DNA from: Saccharothrix ecbatanensis
GTDB lineage: Bacteria > Actinomycetota > Actinomycetes > Mycobacteriales > Pseudonocardiaceae
Assembly: GCF_014205015.1 (NCBI RefSeq)
Contig: NZ_JACHMO010000001.1
Location: forward strand, 7,440,001-7,504,000
DNA length: 64,000 nucleotides
Reading direction: 5' to 3'
Position 1 is the first letter of the stretch. Each line of letters begins with the position of its first letter. The position numbers were made by a program, and so were the translations under genes. Below, one piece after another: positions 23,661 to 34,537 of the stretch. The notes under the pieces are model-generated. The model saw only the letters and a list, made by a program, of their open reading frames with translations. It made no database searches and was not told where the DNA came from.

Positions 23661-25664
23661 CTATCTGCTCGTGGTCGTCGTGCCGATCTTGAAGTCGCCC
23701 ATCGACACGTTGATCCGGGCGGTCTTGCCCACCGGCGTGTCGGTCGCGATCTCCTGCCTCTGGATCTTCTTGTCCTGGGTCAGGTCGGAGACCGGCACCT
23801 TCTCGCTGATCACCAGGTCGTTGCCGGTCCACCCGGCCTGGGCGAGCTTGCTCCGGGCCTGGTTCTCGGTGAGCCCGCGCAGGTCCGGCATCTTGAACTG
23901 GTTGTTCTTGGACACGCTCAACGTGACCAGCGTGTTCTTCTCGGCCCGTCCCGGCCCGGGGTTCTGGGCGACCACCTCGTTGAGGTCTTCGAGGCTGTCG
24001 ACTTCCTTGGTCTGCACCTTGAACCCGCTGCCCTCCAGCGTGGCCCTGGCGTTGTCGAGCGTCTGCCCGGTCACGTCGGGCAGCTGGATGGTCTCCGGCG
24101 CCTTGCCCAGCGTCACGGTGATCGTGCTGCCCTTGGGCGCGGTGGTGCCCGCTGCCGGGTTCTGCTCGATCACCTTGCCGACCAGGTTCGGGTCCTCGGT
24201 CTCCACGGTCTCGGTGGCCTGCTGGTAGACCCAGCCCTCGGCCTCCAGCTTCTTCTGCGCGTCCTGCGGCGCCAGCTTCATCACGTCCGGCACCGGCGCG
24301 GGCTGCGGGTTGGTGCCGATCACCAGCTTGATCTCGGTGCGCTTCTCCACCTCGCGGTTCGCCGGCGGGTCGGTCGAGATCACGTTGCCGATCTGGTCCC
24401 TGGTGCAGGTCGGCTCGGGGCCCGGCTGGCACGGCACTGTCTCGACGATCGAGCGCAGTCCCAGCCCCTCCAACTCGGCCTGCGCCACCGTCTGGGTCTT
24501 GCCCACCAACGCGGGCATCGGGACCGTCTCCGGGGCCGCGGTCTTGCCGTCGTCGCTGTTCATCAGCGTCGTGGTGATCCACGTCGCGAGCGCGAGCACG
24601 GCGATGCACAGCAGGACGACCACGGTGACCATGATCGCCTTCTTGCGCCGCGCCTTCCGCTCCGCGTCTTCCTCGGCCAACGGGTCGTAGTCGTCCGGCT
24701 CGTCGCGCTGCTGCGCCGGCCGGTGCCGACCGCCGCCCGACGCGACCTCGGTGCGCGGCGACGAAGTCTGGTTGAGCACCGCGGTGCGGTCCTCGGCCGT
24801 CATCACGGCGGGCGCGGACGGGCGCTGGCCGGACAGCACGCGCACCAGGTCCGCGCGCATCTCGGCGGCCGACTGGTAGCGGTTGGCCGGTCCCTTGGCC
24901 ATCGCCTTCAGCACGATCGAGTCCAGCGCGGGCGTCACCTTCGGGTTCAGCGACGACGGGGACTTCGGCTCTTCCCGCACGTGCTGGTAGGCCACCGCCA
25001 CGGGCGAGTCGCCGGTGAACGGCGGCTCGCCGGTCAGCAGCTCGAACAGCACGCAGCCGGACGCGTACACGTCGGAACGGCCGTCAACGGCCTCGCCGCG
25101 CGCCTGCTCCGGTGAGAGGTACTGAGCGGTCCCTATCACCGCTGCCGTCTGGGTCACCGCGGCCTGGCCGTCGTGCACCGCGCGGGCGATGCCGAAGTCC
25201 ATCACCTTTACCGCGCCGGCCCGGGTGATCATGACGTTCGCGGGCTTCACGTCCCGGTGCACGATGCCGTGCCGGTGGCTGAAGTCCAACGCGGCCGACA
25301 CGTCGGCCATGACCTCCATCGCCCGCTTGCCCGACAGTGGCCCCTGCGTCTTCACGATGTCGCGCAGCGTGCGGCCGTCGACGAACTCCATCACGATGTA
25401 GGGCAGCGGGCCGTACTCGGTCTGGGTCTCACCGGTGTCGTAGACCGCGACGATGGCGGGGTGGTTCAGCGCCGCCGAGTTCTGGGCCTCCCGCCGGAAC
25501 CGCTCCTGGAACTGGGTGTCGCGGGCGAGGTCGGCGCGCAGGACTTTGATGGCGACGTCCCGGCCGAGTCGGACGTCCCGGCCCTTGTGCACCTCCGACA
25601 TGCCGCCGTAGCCGAGGGTTTCACCCAGTTCGTAGCGGTTGGAGAGCAGTCGCGGAGTGCTCAT
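23661..25664 (-). CDS. pknB: PASTA-domain Ser/Thr kinase PknB
   Basis: 667 residues. Hanks-type kinase domain with GYGGMSEV, VAIK (Lys40), HRDVKPAN (His136, Asp138), DFG and the activation loop ending GTAQYLSPEQARGE. One membrane helix (about 342-364) leads to four extracellular PASTA domains (starting near MPALVG, VPDVMK, LPDVTG and MPDLRG) that bind muropeptides or lipid II in homologues. Controls cell-wall synthesis and division. Last gene of the leftward operon; 72 bases separate it from pknA. Confidence 0.96.
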   Translation of the reverse strand: MSTPRLLSNRYELGETLGYGGMSEVHKGRDVRLGRDVAIKVLRADLARDTQFQERFRREAQNSAALNHPAIVAVYDTGETQTEYGPLPYIVMEFVDGRTLRDIVKTQGPLSGKRAMEVMADVSAALDFSHRHGIVHRDVKPANVMITRAGAVKVMDFGIARAVHDGQAAVTQTAAVIGTAQYLSPEQARGEAVDGRSDVYASGCVLFELLTGEPPFTGDSPVAVAYQHVREEPKSPSSLNPKVTPALDSIVLKAMAKGPANRYQSAAEMRADLVRVLSGQRPSAPAVMTAEDRTAVLNQTSSPRTEVASGGGRHRPAQQRDEPDDYDPLAEEDAERKARRKKAIMVTVVVLLCIAVLALATWITTTLMNSDDGKTAAPETVPMPALVGKTQTVAQAELEGLGLRSIVETVPCQPGPEPTCTRDQIGNVISTDPPANREVEKRTEIKLVIGTNPQPAPVPDVMKLAPQDAQKKLEAEGWVYQQATETVETEDPNLVGKVIEQNPAAGTTAPKGSTITVTLGKAPETIQLPDVTGQTLDNARATLEGSGFKVQTKEVDSLEDLNEVVAQNPGPGRAEKNTLVTLSVSKNNQFKMPDLRGLTENQARSKLAQAGWTGNDLVISEKVPVSDLTQDKKIQRQEIATDTPVGKTARINVSMGDFKIGTTTTSR

Positions 25665-25736
25665 CAGTGCTTCGTCCCGCTCCTCGTCAACGGTCTCACC
25701 ATCAAGCCTTGCGTTCGCTTTCGTACCGTTTCATCG

Positions 25737-27164
25737 TCAAGTCGGTACACACGTCACCGTGACCCGTGAGCCGATCGCAACCTCTCCGGTCGGCGTCATG
25801 TCCGACACCAGGCACCGCTCTGGGTCCCGCGGCACGCCTCCGTCGTCGGAGTGCACCTCGGGCGTCAAGCCGTACCCGGAGAGCTTCGTGGCGACCTCGT
25901 CCACCGGCAGGTCGACGTAGTCCGACTTCGTGATCGTCACCTTGGGTTTGCCGGGGAGCCGATCGGTGGAGTCGTCCAACGGGCGGGCGCTCGTGGTGCC
26001 CTGCAAGCTCGCTCCACCAGGCACCTCGTCCTTCAGCGCCCCTCGGAGGACGACCACGCCCAGCACCAGGAGCGCGACCACCAGCACAGCGACCATAACC
26101 CACACGACGGCACGGTAGCGCCCCGGTGGCCGAGGGCCGGACGGCAACGGACGGAAAGCGCCCGTGTGCGGAGTGTTCATCGCCGGCGGCACCGGCTGCA
26201 TCCCCGGACGTGACCCGGGGTGCGTGACCGGGATACCGGGATGGGTCGGCTGCGCGGGCGCCTGGGGGATCGCCGGGGCCAGCGGCGGCGCGCCGACGGC
26301 CATCGCCAGACCGGACGGCGCGGGCAGCGGCTGGCCGGCCCGCACCGCGCCCACCGCGGACGCGAACTCGCCGCCGTTGCGGTAGCGCTGGCGGGGGTCC
26401 TTGACCAGCGTCGCCTCGATCAGCGCCCGCGGGCCCGGCGGCACGTCGGGCGGCATCGGTGGCGCCATGTCGCGGATGTGCATCATCGCGACCGTCACCG
26501 CGTTCTCGGACAGGAACGGTCGGTGACCGGTCAGGCACTCATAGCCGCAGACGGCCAACGCGTACACGTCCGAAGCCGGTTCTGCGGCGTGGCCGAGGGC
26601 CTGCTCCGGCGCGATGTAGTGGGCGGTGCCCATCACCATGCCGCTGTGTGTGACCGGCGCCGCGTCGGCGGCCTTCGCGATGCCGAAGTCGGTGATCTTC
26701 ACCTTGCCGGTCGGCGTCACCATGATGTTGCCCGGCTTCACGTCCCGGTGCACCAGCCCGCGCTCGTGCGCCGCCTGGAGCGCGTTGCCCGCCTGCTCCA
26801 GCAGGTCGAGCGTACGGTCCGCGCCGAGCCTGCCGCGGGCGATGATCGCGGCCAGCGGTTCGCCCTCGACCAGCTCCATCACCAGGTACGCGGTGTCCTC
26901 CGGCCCGTCCGGGATCGACGCGGTCTCGCCGTAGTCGTGCACGGAGGCGATGCCGGGGTGGTTGAGCGACGCGGTGGTGCGCGCCTCGATCCGGAACCTG
27001 TTCAGGAACTCGGCGTCACCGCTCAGCTCCGCCTTCAGCACCTTCACCGCGACCTTGCGGTCCAGCCTGCTGTCGTCGGCCTCCCAGACCTCGCCCATGC
27101 CGCCGACCGCGATCCGCCTGCTCAGGCGGTACCGCTCGGCGAGCAACTGGCCGGAGGTCAGCAT
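25737..27164 (-). CDS. pknA: Ser/Thr protein kinase PknA
   Basis: 475 residues from [20 protein letters not shown]. The kinase domain has [26 protein letters not shown] and [14 protein letters not shown] Pro-rich juxtamembrane region and one helix (about 352-374) follow. The extracellular C-terminus ends in one divergent PASTA-like unit ([21 protein letters not shown]). The ATG overlaps the pbpA stop by one base (TGATG). Confidence 0.94.
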   Translation of the reverse strand: MLTSGQLLAERYRLSRRIAVGGMGEVWEADDSRLDRKVAVKVLKAELSGDAEFLNRFRIEARTTASLNHPGIASVHDYGETASIPDGPEDTAYLVMELVEGEPLAAIIARGRLGADRTLDLLEQAGNALQAAHERGLVHRDVKPGNIMVTPTGKVKITDFGIAKAADAAPVTHSGMVMGTAHYIAPEQALGHAAEPASDVYALAVCGYECLTGHRPFLSENAVTVAMMHIRDMAPPMPPDVPPGPRALIEATLVKDPRQRYRNGGEFASAVGAVRAGQPLPAPSGLAMAVGAPPLAPAIPQAPAQPTHPGIPVTHPGSRPGMQPVPPAMNTPHTGAFRPLPSGPRPPGRYRAVVWVMVAVLVVALLVLGVVVLRGALKDEVPGGASLQGTTSARPLDDSTDRLPGKPKVTITKSDYVDLPVDEVATKLSGYGLTPEVHSDDGGVPRDPERCLVSDMTPTGEVAIGSRVTVTCVPT

Positions 27165-28627
27165 CAGCGGCCCCCGAGGTAGGCGCCGATGACCGAGCGG
27201 CCGATCGGCGCGGCGACCCGGCCACCGGTCGCCGAGAGGCCCTGCTGGCCGCCGTTCTCCACGATGACCGCGATCGCGATCTCCGGCTTCTCGGCCGGGG
27301 CGAACGCCACGTACCAGGCGTGCGGGTTGGTCGACTTCACGTCCTCGCCGTGCTCGGCGGTGCCCGTCTTGGACGCGATGGTCACGCCGCTGAGCTTGCC
27401 GCCGCCGCCGGTGTTGTTCTCCGACTTGATCATCATGTCGCGCAGCGCGATGGCGTCGTCGGGGTCCATCGCCTCGTCGACCTCGTCCGGGTCGGTCTCG
27501 CTGATCACCTGGAGGTCGGGCGCCAGGACCTTGCCGATCAGGTGCGGCTGCATCCGCACGCCGCCGTTCGCGATGGTCGCCGCCATCATGGCGTTGACCA
27601 TCGGCGTCACCCGGACGTCCTTCTGGCCGATGCCGGTCTGGTAGATCGACGGCTTGTCCGCGATCGGGCCGAGCGTCGACGGCACCACCGACAGCGGGAT
27701 CGACAGGTCCGGCTCGCCGTAGCCGAACTTGGCCGCCTGGTCGCGCAGCTTCTCCACGCCCAGCTCGTTCGCCAGCACCGCGAACGCCGTGTTGCACGAC
27801 TTGGACAGCGCCTCTTCGAGGGAGGCCGTGACGCCGTTGCCGCAGGTGGTGTCGTTGAAGTTCGGCAGCGGGGTGTTCGTGCCGGGCAGCGTGATCACCG
27901 GCCGGCCGTCGACCTCGCTCTCCTTCGTCTTGCCCTCGGCCAGCGCCGCCGCGGTCACGACCAGCTTGAACGTCGAGCCGGGCGGGTAGCTCTCGTGCAC
28001 CGAGCGGTTCAGCATCGGCTTCGACTTGTCCGCGTCGAACGACGTCCACGCCTCTTCCTGCGCGTCCACGTCGTGGCTGGCGAGCGCGTTCGGGTCGTAC
28101 GACGGGGTGCTGACCATGGCCAGGATCTCCCCGGTCTGCGGCCGGATCGCCACCACCGTGCCGGTCACGCCGTTGAGCCGCTCGTACGCCACCTGCTGGA
28201 GCTTCGCGTCGATCGTCAGCTGGAGGCTGCCGCCCTTGGGGTCGCGGCCGGTGATCAGGTCGGACACCCGGCGCGCGAACAGCCGGTCGTCCGAACCGTT
28301 GAGCAGGTCGTCCTCGGCGCGTTCCATCCCGCCCGTGCCGTAGATCGTGGAGAAGTAGCCGGTGACGGGCGCGAACGCGGGCCCGTTCGGGTAGGTCCGC
28401 AGGTACCGCAGCCGGTCGTTGGTCTTCTCCACCCCGGCCAGCGGCACGCTGTCCGCGGAGATGATCTGGCCGCGCTCGCGCGAGTACTGGTCCAGGATCA
28501 CGCGCCGGTTCAGCGGGTCCTTGCGGTAGTCGTCGGCCTTGATGACCTGCACGTACGTGGCGTTGCCCAACAGCAGCAGCATCATCGCCATCATGGCGAG
28601 GCCGACCCGGCGGAGCGGTGTGTTCAT
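27164..28627 (-). CDS. pbpA: Class B penicillin-binding protein PbpA
   Basis: 487-residue transpeptidase that cross-links peptidoglycan with the partner glycosyltransferase RodA. N-terminal membrane anchor ([20 protein letters not shown]); transpeptidase motifs STFK (Ser218), SKSCN and KTGT (Lys420). Substrate of PknB in mycobacteria. Its ATGA overlaps the rodA stop by four bases. Confidence 0.95.
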   Translation of the reverse strand: MNTPLRRVGLAMMAMMLLLLGNATYVQVIKADDYRKDPLNRRVILDQYSRERGQIISADSVPLAGVEKTNDRLRYLRTYPNGPAFAPVTGYFSTIYGTGGMERAEDDLLNGSDDRLFARRVSDLITGRDPKGGSLQLTIDAKLQQVAYERLNGVTGTVVAIRPQTGEILAMVSTPSYDPNALASHDVDAQEEAWTSFDADKSKPMLNRSVHESYPPGSTFKLVVTAAALAEGKTKESEVDGRPVITLPGTNTPLPNFNDTTCGNGVTASLEEALSKSCNTAFAVLANELGVEKLRDQAAKFGYGEPDLSIPLSVVPSTLGPIADKPSIYQTGIGQKDVRVTPMVNAMMAATIANGGVRMQPHLIGKVLAPDLQVISETDPDEVDEAMDPDDAIALRDMMIKSENNTGGGGKLSGVTIASKTGTAEHGEDVKSTNPHAWYVAFAPAEKPEIAIAVIVENGGQQGLSATGGRVAAPIGRSVIGAYLGGR

Positions 28628-30087
28628 TTCGGACGCTCCACCATGACTGTGAACTGGTCGGCGATGGCCGGCTGCTGAGGCCTGGGCTTCGGTGTGCTCT
28701 TGGGGGCGCGCGCGGCGTCCGAGATCCGCAGCAGCAGCGCGACCAGGATGTAGTTCGCCAACAGCGACGAACCGCCGTAGGACAGGAACGGCGCGGTGAT
28801 GCCCGTCATCGGGATCAGCTTCGTCACGCCGCCGACGACGATGAAGATCTGGAACGCCACCGCGAACGCCAGACCGCCGCCGAGCAGCTTGCCGAACGTG
28901 TCACGCACGGCGAGCGCGCCGCGCAGGCCGCGCATGGCGAACACCATGTAGATCATCAGCACCGCGGCGAGGCCGACGAAGCCCAGCTCCTCGCCGATCA
29001 CGGCGGTGATGAAGTCGGTGTTGGCCTCGGGGATCTGGTCCGGCCGGCCACCGCCCAGGCCCGCGCCGAACATCGAGCCGGTGCCGAGCCCGAACAGCGA
29101 CTGCACGATCTGGTAGCCCGCGCCGGACGGGTCCGCGAACGGGTCCAGCCAGTTCTGCACCCGCACCTGGACGTGCGTGAACAGCTTCCACGCCACGAAC
29201 GCGCCGACGCAGAACATCATCACGCCCAGCACGACCCACACCGCGCGTTCCGTCGCCACGTACAGCAGCACCAGCACGATGCCGAAGAACAGCAGCGAGC
29301 TGCCCAGGTCCTTCTGCAACACCATGATGCTCACGCCGACCGCCCACGCGGCGATCAGCGGACCGAGGTCACGTGCGCGCGGCAGGTCCAGGCCGAGCAC
29401 CCGGCGGCCGGCGATGGTGAACAGGTCCCGCTTCGACACCAGGAACGCCGCGAAGAACACCATCAGCAGGATCTTCGCGAACTCACCGGGCTGGATGGAG
29501 AACGCGCCGAAGCTCAGCCAGATCTTCGCGCCGTTGATCTCCGGCGCGATGAAGCCCGGCAGCACACCCGGCAGCACCAGGGCGACCAGGCCGAGCAGGC
29601 CGAACGTGTAGCCGTAACGGGCGAGCGTGCGGTGGTCGGACAGCACCTTCAGCACCGTGCAGAACAGCACGAGCGCGATCGCCGTCCACAACACCTGCTT
29701 GGGCGCGGCGGCCGACCACACCCGGTCGCCCGGCAGCTTCACGTCCGCCATGGCCAGGTCGATCCGGTGGATCATGACCAGGCCCAGGCCGTTCAGCAGC
29801 GCGACGCACGGCATGATCACCGGATCGGCGTAGGGCGCCCACTTGCGCACCGCGAGGTGCGCCACGGTCAGCAGCCCCAGGTACGCCAGACCCAGCCACA
29901 GGATGCGCAGGCTCAGCTCCTGCTCCTGGTTGGCTTCCACCAGGATCAGGGCGCCTGTGACCAGCATCGCGGCGAACGCGAGCATGAACAGTTCCGTGCT
30001 GCGTCGCGTGGGCGGCCTCAAGCCGGGCGACGTGCTGCTCGCCGCCGCGAGCGGTGTGCCCTCCGCGCCGGGGACCGGCGAACCCAT
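28624..30087 (-). CDS. rodA: SEDS glycosyltransferase RodA/FtsW
   Basis: 487 residues with about ten to twelve membrane helices. SEDS features: [33 protein letters not shown] and [18 protein letters not shown]. Polymerises glycan strands, paired with PbpA. Start at ATG 30087 ([10 protein letters not shown]), four bases after the pstP stop; a longer N-terminal frame is Arg/Pro-rich and unlikely. Confidence 0.94.
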   Translation of the reverse strand: MGSPVPGAEGTPLAAASSTSPGLRPPTRRSTELFMLAFAAMLVTGALILVEANQEQELSLRILWLGLAYLGLLTVAHLAVRKWAPYADPVIMPCVALLNGLGLVMIHRIDLAMADVKLPGDRVWSAAAPKQVLWTAIALVLFCTVLKVLSDHRTLARYGYTFGLLGLVALVLPGVLPGFIAPEINGAKIWLSFGAFSIQPGEFAKILLMVFFAAFLVSKRDLFTIAGRRVLGLDLPRARDLGPLIAAWAVGVSIMVLQKDLGSSLLFFGIVLVLLYVATERAVWVVLGVMMFCVGAFVAWKLFTHVQVRVQNWLDPFADPSGAGYQIVQSLFGLGTGSMFGAGLGGGRPDQIPEANTDFITAVIGEELGFVGLAAVLMIYMVFAMRGLRGALAVRDTFGKLLGGGLAFAVAFQIFIVVGGVTKLIPMTGITAPFLSYGGSSLLANYILVALLLRISDAARAPKSTPKPRPQQPAIADQFTVMVERPK

Positions 30088-30091
30088 GCGA

Positions 30092-31480
30092 CTACTGGCC
30101 CTTTCGACAATCCGTGCCCGGCTTCTGCACGGGCGTGGTGAGGGGGGTCCCCTCCACCGTGGTGGACGCGGGGGCCTCGGTCGAGGTTGCCGGCGGCGCC
30201 TCGGTCGTGGAGGTCCCCGCGGTGTTCTCCGTGGTCTCCTTCGAGCACAGCGGCAACGTCTGCTCCGTGCGCAGCCTGCGGATCGCCTCACGGGCGCCCT
30301 CCAGGCCGTCCACGTCGGTGATGCCGTTGCGCACCACGTCCCGGGTGGCCACCTTCAGGTCGTCCACCGTGATCGGCTCGCAGGCCTGCGCCCCCGGCGG
30401 GCACGAGCCCTCCACCCGGCTGTGCAGGTCGAAGCCGAACACGCTGCCGGTCACGCCGCGGAACACCGACACCTCGCCGTTGTCCGCGTTCGTGCCGACG
30501 TAGTACTGGCGCAGCACGTACCAGCGGGTGCCCAGACCGGCCGCGACCAGCATCAGGAGCAGGAACACCACCAGCGCGAGCGCCTTCAGCCGGTTGTTGC
30601 GCGCCCGCCGGGGGTCCGGTGGCGGCTGCATCGGCTCGACCCGCTGCGGGATCGGGCGGGGGCCGGTGATGGAACTCGCCCGCGAGGCGGGCGAGTCGGG
30701 TGGTGGTGGGTCTTCGCTGCCGTCTCCGGCCGCGCCGCCCACTATCGGGGCGTCCTCCCCGAAGTCGACGTCGACCACGTCGGCGACGACGACCGTCACG
30801 TTGTCGGGGCCGCCGCCCTTGAGCGCCAGCTCGATCATCCGGTCCGCGCACGTCTGCGGATCCGGGATGCGGATCGCCTCGTCCAGCGTCTCCATGCTGA
30901 CCACGCCGGACAGGCCGTCCGAGCACAGCAGGTAGCGGTCGCCCGGTCGGGTCTCCCGCACCATCAGCCTCGGTTCCACCTCGTGGCCGGTCAGCGCACG
31001 CAGCAGCAACGAGCGCTGCGGGTGCGTGGCGGCCTCCTCTTCGGTGATCCGGCCCTCGTCGATCAACGACTGGACGAACGTGTCGTCGTGCGTGATCTGC
31101 GTGAACGTGCCGTTGCGGAGCATGTAGGCGCGCGAGTCGCCGATGTGCACCATGCCCAGCCGCGTGCCCGCGAACAGGACGGCGGTGAGCGTGGTGCCCA
31201 TGCCGTCCAGGTCGGGGTCGCTCTGGACCAGTTCGGAGATGGCGCCGTTGCCCGCGATCACCGCGTCGCGCAACTGGCCGAGCAGGTCGTCGCCCGGCTC
31301 GTCGTCGTCGAGCGGGGCCAGGGCGGCGATCACCACCTTGCTGGCGACCTCGCCCGCGGCGTGGCCACCCATGCCGTCGGCGAGTGCGAGCAGGCGGGGG
31401 CCCGCGTACACGGAGTCCTGGTTGTTCGAGCGGACCAGGCCCCTGTCGCTGCGGGCCGCGTATCGGAGGACGAGGGTCAT
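30092..31480 (-). CDS. pstP: PP2C-type Ser/Thr phosphatase PstP
   Basis: 462 residues. The PP2C domain (about 1-240) has RSDRGLVRSNNQDS, LALADGMGGHAAGEVAS, HIGDSRAYMLRNG, LCSDGLSGVV and GGPDNVTVVVADV. Membrane helix near 305-325, then an extracellular Thr-rich tail. It reverses phosphorylation by PknA and PknB. It overlaps fhaB by four bases. Confidence 0.95.
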   Translation of the reverse strand: MTLVLRYAARSDRGLVRSNNQDSVYAGPRLLALADGMGGHAAGEVASKVVIAALAPLDDDEPGDDLLGQLRDAVIAGNGAISELVQSDPDLDGMGTTLTAVLFAGTRLGMVHIGDSRAYMLRNGTFTQITHDDTFVQSLIDEGRITEEEAATHPQRSLLLRALTGHEVEPRLMVRETRPGDRYLLCSDGLSGVVSMETLDEAIRIPDPQTCADRMIELALKGGGPDNVTVVVADVVDVDFGEDAPIVGGAAGDGSEDPPPPDSPASRASSITGPRPIPQRVEPMQPPPDPRRARNNRLKALALVVFLLLMLVAAGLGTRWYVLRQYYVGTNADNGEVSVFRGVTGSVFGFDLHSRVEGSCPPGAQACEPITVDDLKVATRDVVRNGITDVDGLEGAREAIRRLRTEQTLPLCSKETTENTAGTSTTEAPPATSTEAPASTTVEGTPLTTPVQKPGTDCRKGQ

Positions 31481-31938
31481 GAGCGCAGCTCGATCACCGT
31501 TTTGCCAATTCGGATCGGGGAGCCGAGCGGGACCCGGAGTGGGGCCGTGACCTTCGCCCGGTCGAGATAGGTGCCGTTCGTGGAGCCCAAGTCCTCCACG
31601 TACCAGTCGGTTCCGCGCATCGACAACCGCGCGTGCCTGGTCGACGCGAAGTCGTCGTCCAGCACGAGCGTGGAGTCGTCGGCCCGGCCGATCATGATCG
31701 GCCGGCCGTCCAGGGAGATGCGCGTGCCCGCCAGCGCGCCGTGTGTCACGACGAGCTGCCGGGCCGCCTTGTTGCCCCGGGCGGCCTTGTTAGCGCCTCT
31801 GCCGAACTTCGGCGTCGGCACGCGAAGGCCCGACGCCGCGTAGAGATCGGAGCGGACGACTCGAAGCGCAGCCAACACGAACAACCAGAGCAGGACGAGG
31901 AAACCCGCTCTGGTCAGCTGCATCACCAGCTCTGGCAC
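31477..31938 (-). CDS. fhaB: FHA-domain membrane protein FhaB (FipA)
   Basis: 153 residues: one N-terminal helix (AGFLVLLWLFVLAALRVV) and a C-terminal FHA domain (GRADDSTLVLDDDFASTRHA with GSTNGTYLD) that binds phosphothreonine. In mycobacteria it links PknA signalling to the divisome. GTG start. About 70 bases from fhaA. Confidence 0.93.
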   Translation of the reverse strand: MPELVMQLTRAGFLVLLWLFVLAALRVVRSDLYAASGLRVPTPKFGRGANKAARGNKAARQLVVTHGALAGTRISLDGRPIMIGRADDSTLVLDDDFASTRHARLSMRGTDWYVEDLGSTNGTYLDRAKVTAPLRVPLGSPIRIGKTVIELRS

Positions 31939-32008
31939 CGGTTGTAACCGCTCCTGACTTGAGTGCCGTCACGCCAACGCTCGATCCGACCCGACCGGAC
32001 CAACCTGG

Positions 32009-33247
32009 TCAGCCCTGGGTGCGGTAGACCAGCGATGAGTGGCCGATGCGGACGACGTCGCCTTCCGCGAGCTGCCAAGTCTGCACTGGAGTGCCGTTCA
32101 CCGTGGTGCCGTTTGTCGAACCGAGATCAGCGAGCATGGCACTGTGCCCGTCCCACGTGATCTCCAGGTGCCTCCTGGAGACCCCGGTGTCGGGCAGGCG
32201 GAAGTCCGCTTCCTGTCCGCGGCCGACCACATTGCCACCCTGCTTGAGGTTGTAAGTGCGGTTCGAACCGTCGTCCAGGTGCAGCGTCGCGTTCAGCTGG
32301 CGGGGCCCGGACTGGACCGCCGGGGGCGCGTAGCCCGCCGCCGGGTCGCCGTACCCCTGCTGGCCGTAACCCTGGTCGTAGCCGGCCGCCTGCTGACCGT
32401 AACCGGCCGCCTGCTGCTGCCCGTAGCCCTGGTCGTAGCCCTGCTGGCCGTAACCCTGGTCGTAGCCGGGCTGCGCGGGCTGCTGGCCGTAGCCCTGGTC
32501 GTAACCGGGCTGCGCCGGTTGCTGGCCATAGCCCTGGTCGTAGCCCTGCTGCTGGCCGTAGCCCTGCTCGTAGCCGGGCTGCGCGGGCTGCTGGCCATAG
32601 CCCTGGTCGTAGCCGGGCTGCTGGCCGTAGCCCTGCTCGTAGCCGGGCTGCGCGGGCTGCTGCCCGTAGCCCTGCTCATAACCGGGCTGGGCCGGCTGCT
32701 GGCCGTAACCCGGCTGGTCGTAGCCCGGTTGCTGCTGGCCGTAGCCGCCCTGTGCATAGGGGTCGTAGGCGGGCTGGCCCTGTCCTTGTCCGTAGCCGGG
32801 AGGCTGGCTCATGGATCCGTCTCCAGAAGTGCGAGGTGGTGCTGACCGTCGGCTGGCAACTTTCACGTCGGGGTCGACGGACGAGCTGGTTCGGAACTGT
32901 CCCGTGTGCAGCGCGTCGGAGCGCTCCAGGGAGACTACGACGTCACCATAGGTATCCCATCCGCTCTCTTCGAGGTGCTCCCGGACGGAGTCCCCCAGAA
33001 GCTGGGTGATGCGTAGTTCATCCTGGCCGTCCCCGGCAAGCCGATCGTGGTCCTGCGGACCCAGCAGGACCTTGAAGTGGTTCGGAGCGAGCAACCTGCC
33101 GCCCGCCAACTCGCGGACGTTGCCCTCCGCCTCCCGCTGCAGTGCCTGGGCCACTTCCTGCGGGACGACGTTGCCACCGAACACACGCGCGAAGGTATTG
33201 CCAACGATGCCTTCGAGACGGCGCTCGAAGCGCTGTACGAGGCCCAC
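32009..33247 (-). CDS. fhaA: DUF3662/FHA-domain protein FhaA
   Basis: 412 residues. The N-terminal DUF3662 domain ([20 protein letters not shown], about 1-125) is followed by a Gly/Tyr/Gln/Pro repeat region (about 165-315, unit near [13 protein letters not shown]) and a C-terminal FHA domain ([30 protein letters not shown]). It recruits the pseudokinase MviN in mycobacteria. The GTG at 33247 has GGAGGGTT six bases upstream; a longer frame runs into the tRNA promoter region. First gene of the seven-gene operon. Confidence 0.93.
   Translation of the reverse strand: MGLVQRFERRLEGIVGNTFARVFGGNVVPQEVAQALQREAEGNVRELAGGRLLAPNHFKVLLGPQDHDRLAGDGQDELRITQLLGDSVREHLEESGWDTYGDVVVSLERSDALHTGQFRTSSSVDPDVKVASRRSAPPRTSGDGSMSQPPGYGQGQGQPAYDPYAQGGYGQQQPGYDQPGYGQQPAQPGYEQGYGQQPAQPGYEQGYGQQPGYDQGYGQQPAQPGYEQGYGQQQGYDQGYGQQPAQPGYDQGYGQQPAQPGYDQGYGQQGYDQGYGQQQAAGYGQQAAGYDQGYGQQGYGDPAAGYAPPAVQSGPRQLNATLHLDDGSNRTYNLKQGGNVVGRGQEADFRLPDTGVSRRHLEITWDGHSAMLADLGSTNGTTVNGTPVQTWQLAEGDVVRIGHSSLVYRTQG
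32340..32755 (-). repeat. Degenerate tandem repeats coding the FhaA Gly-Tyr-Gln linker
   Basis: Repeats of roughly 24-39 bp encode [17 protein letters not shown] units, with many codon-level near-identities. This is a low-complexity coding repeat, prone to length change by slippage. Confidence 0.8.
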
Positions 33248-33363
33248 GGCAACCCTCCGACCCGGTCGACTTCTACTACCGATCGTATCCGGGCTGACGT
33301 GCCGGTACACGGGCCAATTGGTAACCCGTGCGGGCACCATGCTAGTGTTCCCCACGTCGCTCC

Positions 33364-33449
33364 GGGCGAGTGGCGGAATGGCAGACGCGCACGGTTCAGG
33401 TCCGTGTGTCCGAAAGGACGTGGGGGTTCAACTCCCCCCTCGCCCACCA
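33364..33449 (+). tRNA. tRNA-Leu (CAG)
   Basis: Acceptor GGGCGAG pairs with CTCGCCC. The anticodon CAG is at 33397-33399, a long variable arm (GTGTCCGAAAGGACGT) marks it as class II, and CCA is encoded at 33447-33449. Its position next to fhaA is conserved in mycobacteria. Confidence 0.96.
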
Positions 33450-33457
33450 AAATCATG

Positions 33458-33487
33458 AAGTCCCATCCACGGTCGTGGGTGGGACTT
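33458..33487 (+). terminator. Hairpin after tRNA-Leu
   Basis: AAGTCCCATCCAC pairs with GTGGGTGGGACTT (one G-T pair) around GGTC and is followed by CTGGTTTTCC, close to a classical intrinsic terminator. Confidence 0.75.
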
Positions 33488-33905
33488 CTGGTTTTCCGGG
33501 TGTTCGAGCCCACGGTGATCGCGTGATGTGTGTCACCCGGCCGGCTGCGGCCGAACGTGGTGGCGGTGGGCGGTCGGTCGGTTTCGCACGGCGAGCGGTC
33601 GGTGGGCGGTCGGGGATGCGGCTCGGGGCCTCGAGCCGGGGGCCGAACCGAGGTCGATCCAGGCGAGCCACGCACACGCTGAGCATTCAAAGCCCGGTCT
33701 TCGGGGTATTCGCGTCACCCAGACGGCAGCACCGCCGGGCCGAAGTCCCATTTCCGGTCGGCGACCGGTTACCGACCGCTCGACGCCGTCGATCGCAGGA
33801 GGCCCGTTGACCTGGGGGTGCCGCGGTTCGCACCTGGTACGCCTTATCCAGAGCACGAGTCGAACGCGGCGGACATCCCGCCGTGGTTGCCGAGGAGGCC
33901 CTGGC
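33488..33905. other. Gene-free spacer
   Basis: About 420 bases with GGTCGGT-type short repeats near 33560-33610 and no convincing ORF. TTGACC at 33807-33812 could be a -35, but no good -10 stands at the right distance. GAGGAGG at 33892-33898 belongs to the following gene. Confidence 0.5.
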
Positions 33906-34523
33906 GTGAGCAGCACACCAGCACGGATCGCGGACACCGATGACACCAGGGCGCTGTCGGCGACCGCTGTTCCGGTTCCCGAACTACCCGGGTCCGTCGA
34001 GGACCTGGCCACCGCCGCGGCCGTGCGTCTCGGCTGGCACGGCGTGGTGCTGCCCGAGATGGTCCTCATGGGGCGCAAGGTGATCGTGGTGGCGGAGCTG
34101 CTGGCCGACGCGCACGCCGAGCGGCTGTGCCTGGGCGCGGCCCCCGAGCCCGACCGCACCACCGTCTCCACCTGGGTGTGGCCCGAGATGGACGGTCGCG
34201 TGCCGCCCGCCGCGGTGCGGATCATCGGCGTGCTGGCGGTGGCCAGGCACTGGCGGACCGCGCTGGCCTCGGCGGTGCCGTTCGCCCGCTTCGGCAACGC
34301 CGCCGCCGTGCTGCCGTCGTCGGTCGCGTTCACGCACGACTACCTGGCGAACTGCCTGCCGCGGGTGCGCCGCTACGGCGTGTCGGTGCTGCTGGCCGAC
34401 GAGGACCAGCAGCTGAGCACGGATGTGGCCGGTCGCAACGAGACCGTGCCGGTGGAGGACACCCCGACCACGCGTTGGGTGAACGAGCTGGTCTACGAGC
34501 GGGTGCTGGCGACCGCGTCCTGA
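33906..34523 (+). CDS. Hypothetical protein, conserved-looking but unrecognised
   Basis: 205 residues, soluble, no signal or membrane segment. A single alpha/beta domain is suggested (VEDLATAAAVRLGWHGVVLP, LMGRKVIVVAELLADAHAER, WVNELVYERVLA). The GTG at 33906 is fixed by GAGGAGG seven bases upstream, and codon use is native from there on. I do not recognise a family. Confidence 0.7.
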   Translation: MSSTPARIADTDDTRALSATAVPVPELPGSVEDLATAAAVRLGWHGVVLPEMVLMGRKVIVVAELLADAHAERLCLGAAPEPDRTTVSTWVWPEMDGRVPPAAVRIIGVLAVARHWRTALASAVPFARFGNAAAVLPSSVAFTHDYLANCLPRVRRYGVSVLLADEDQQLSTDVAGRNETVPVEDTPTTRWVNELVYERVLATAS

Positions 34524-34537
34524 CCTACGGTCGGACC

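Noticed and set aside
32340..32755. CRISPR-like array
   Set aside because: Repeats are in frame, degenerate and encode the FhaA linker. There are no unique spacers and no cas genes.
33364..33905. Genomic island integrated at tRNA-Leu
   Set aside because: No integrase and no second copy of the tRNA 3' end found downstream in the window.
33528..33905. N-terminal extension of the 33906 gene
   Set aside because: Residues are low-complexity and unlike protein, and GAGGAGG directly before 33906 marks the start.
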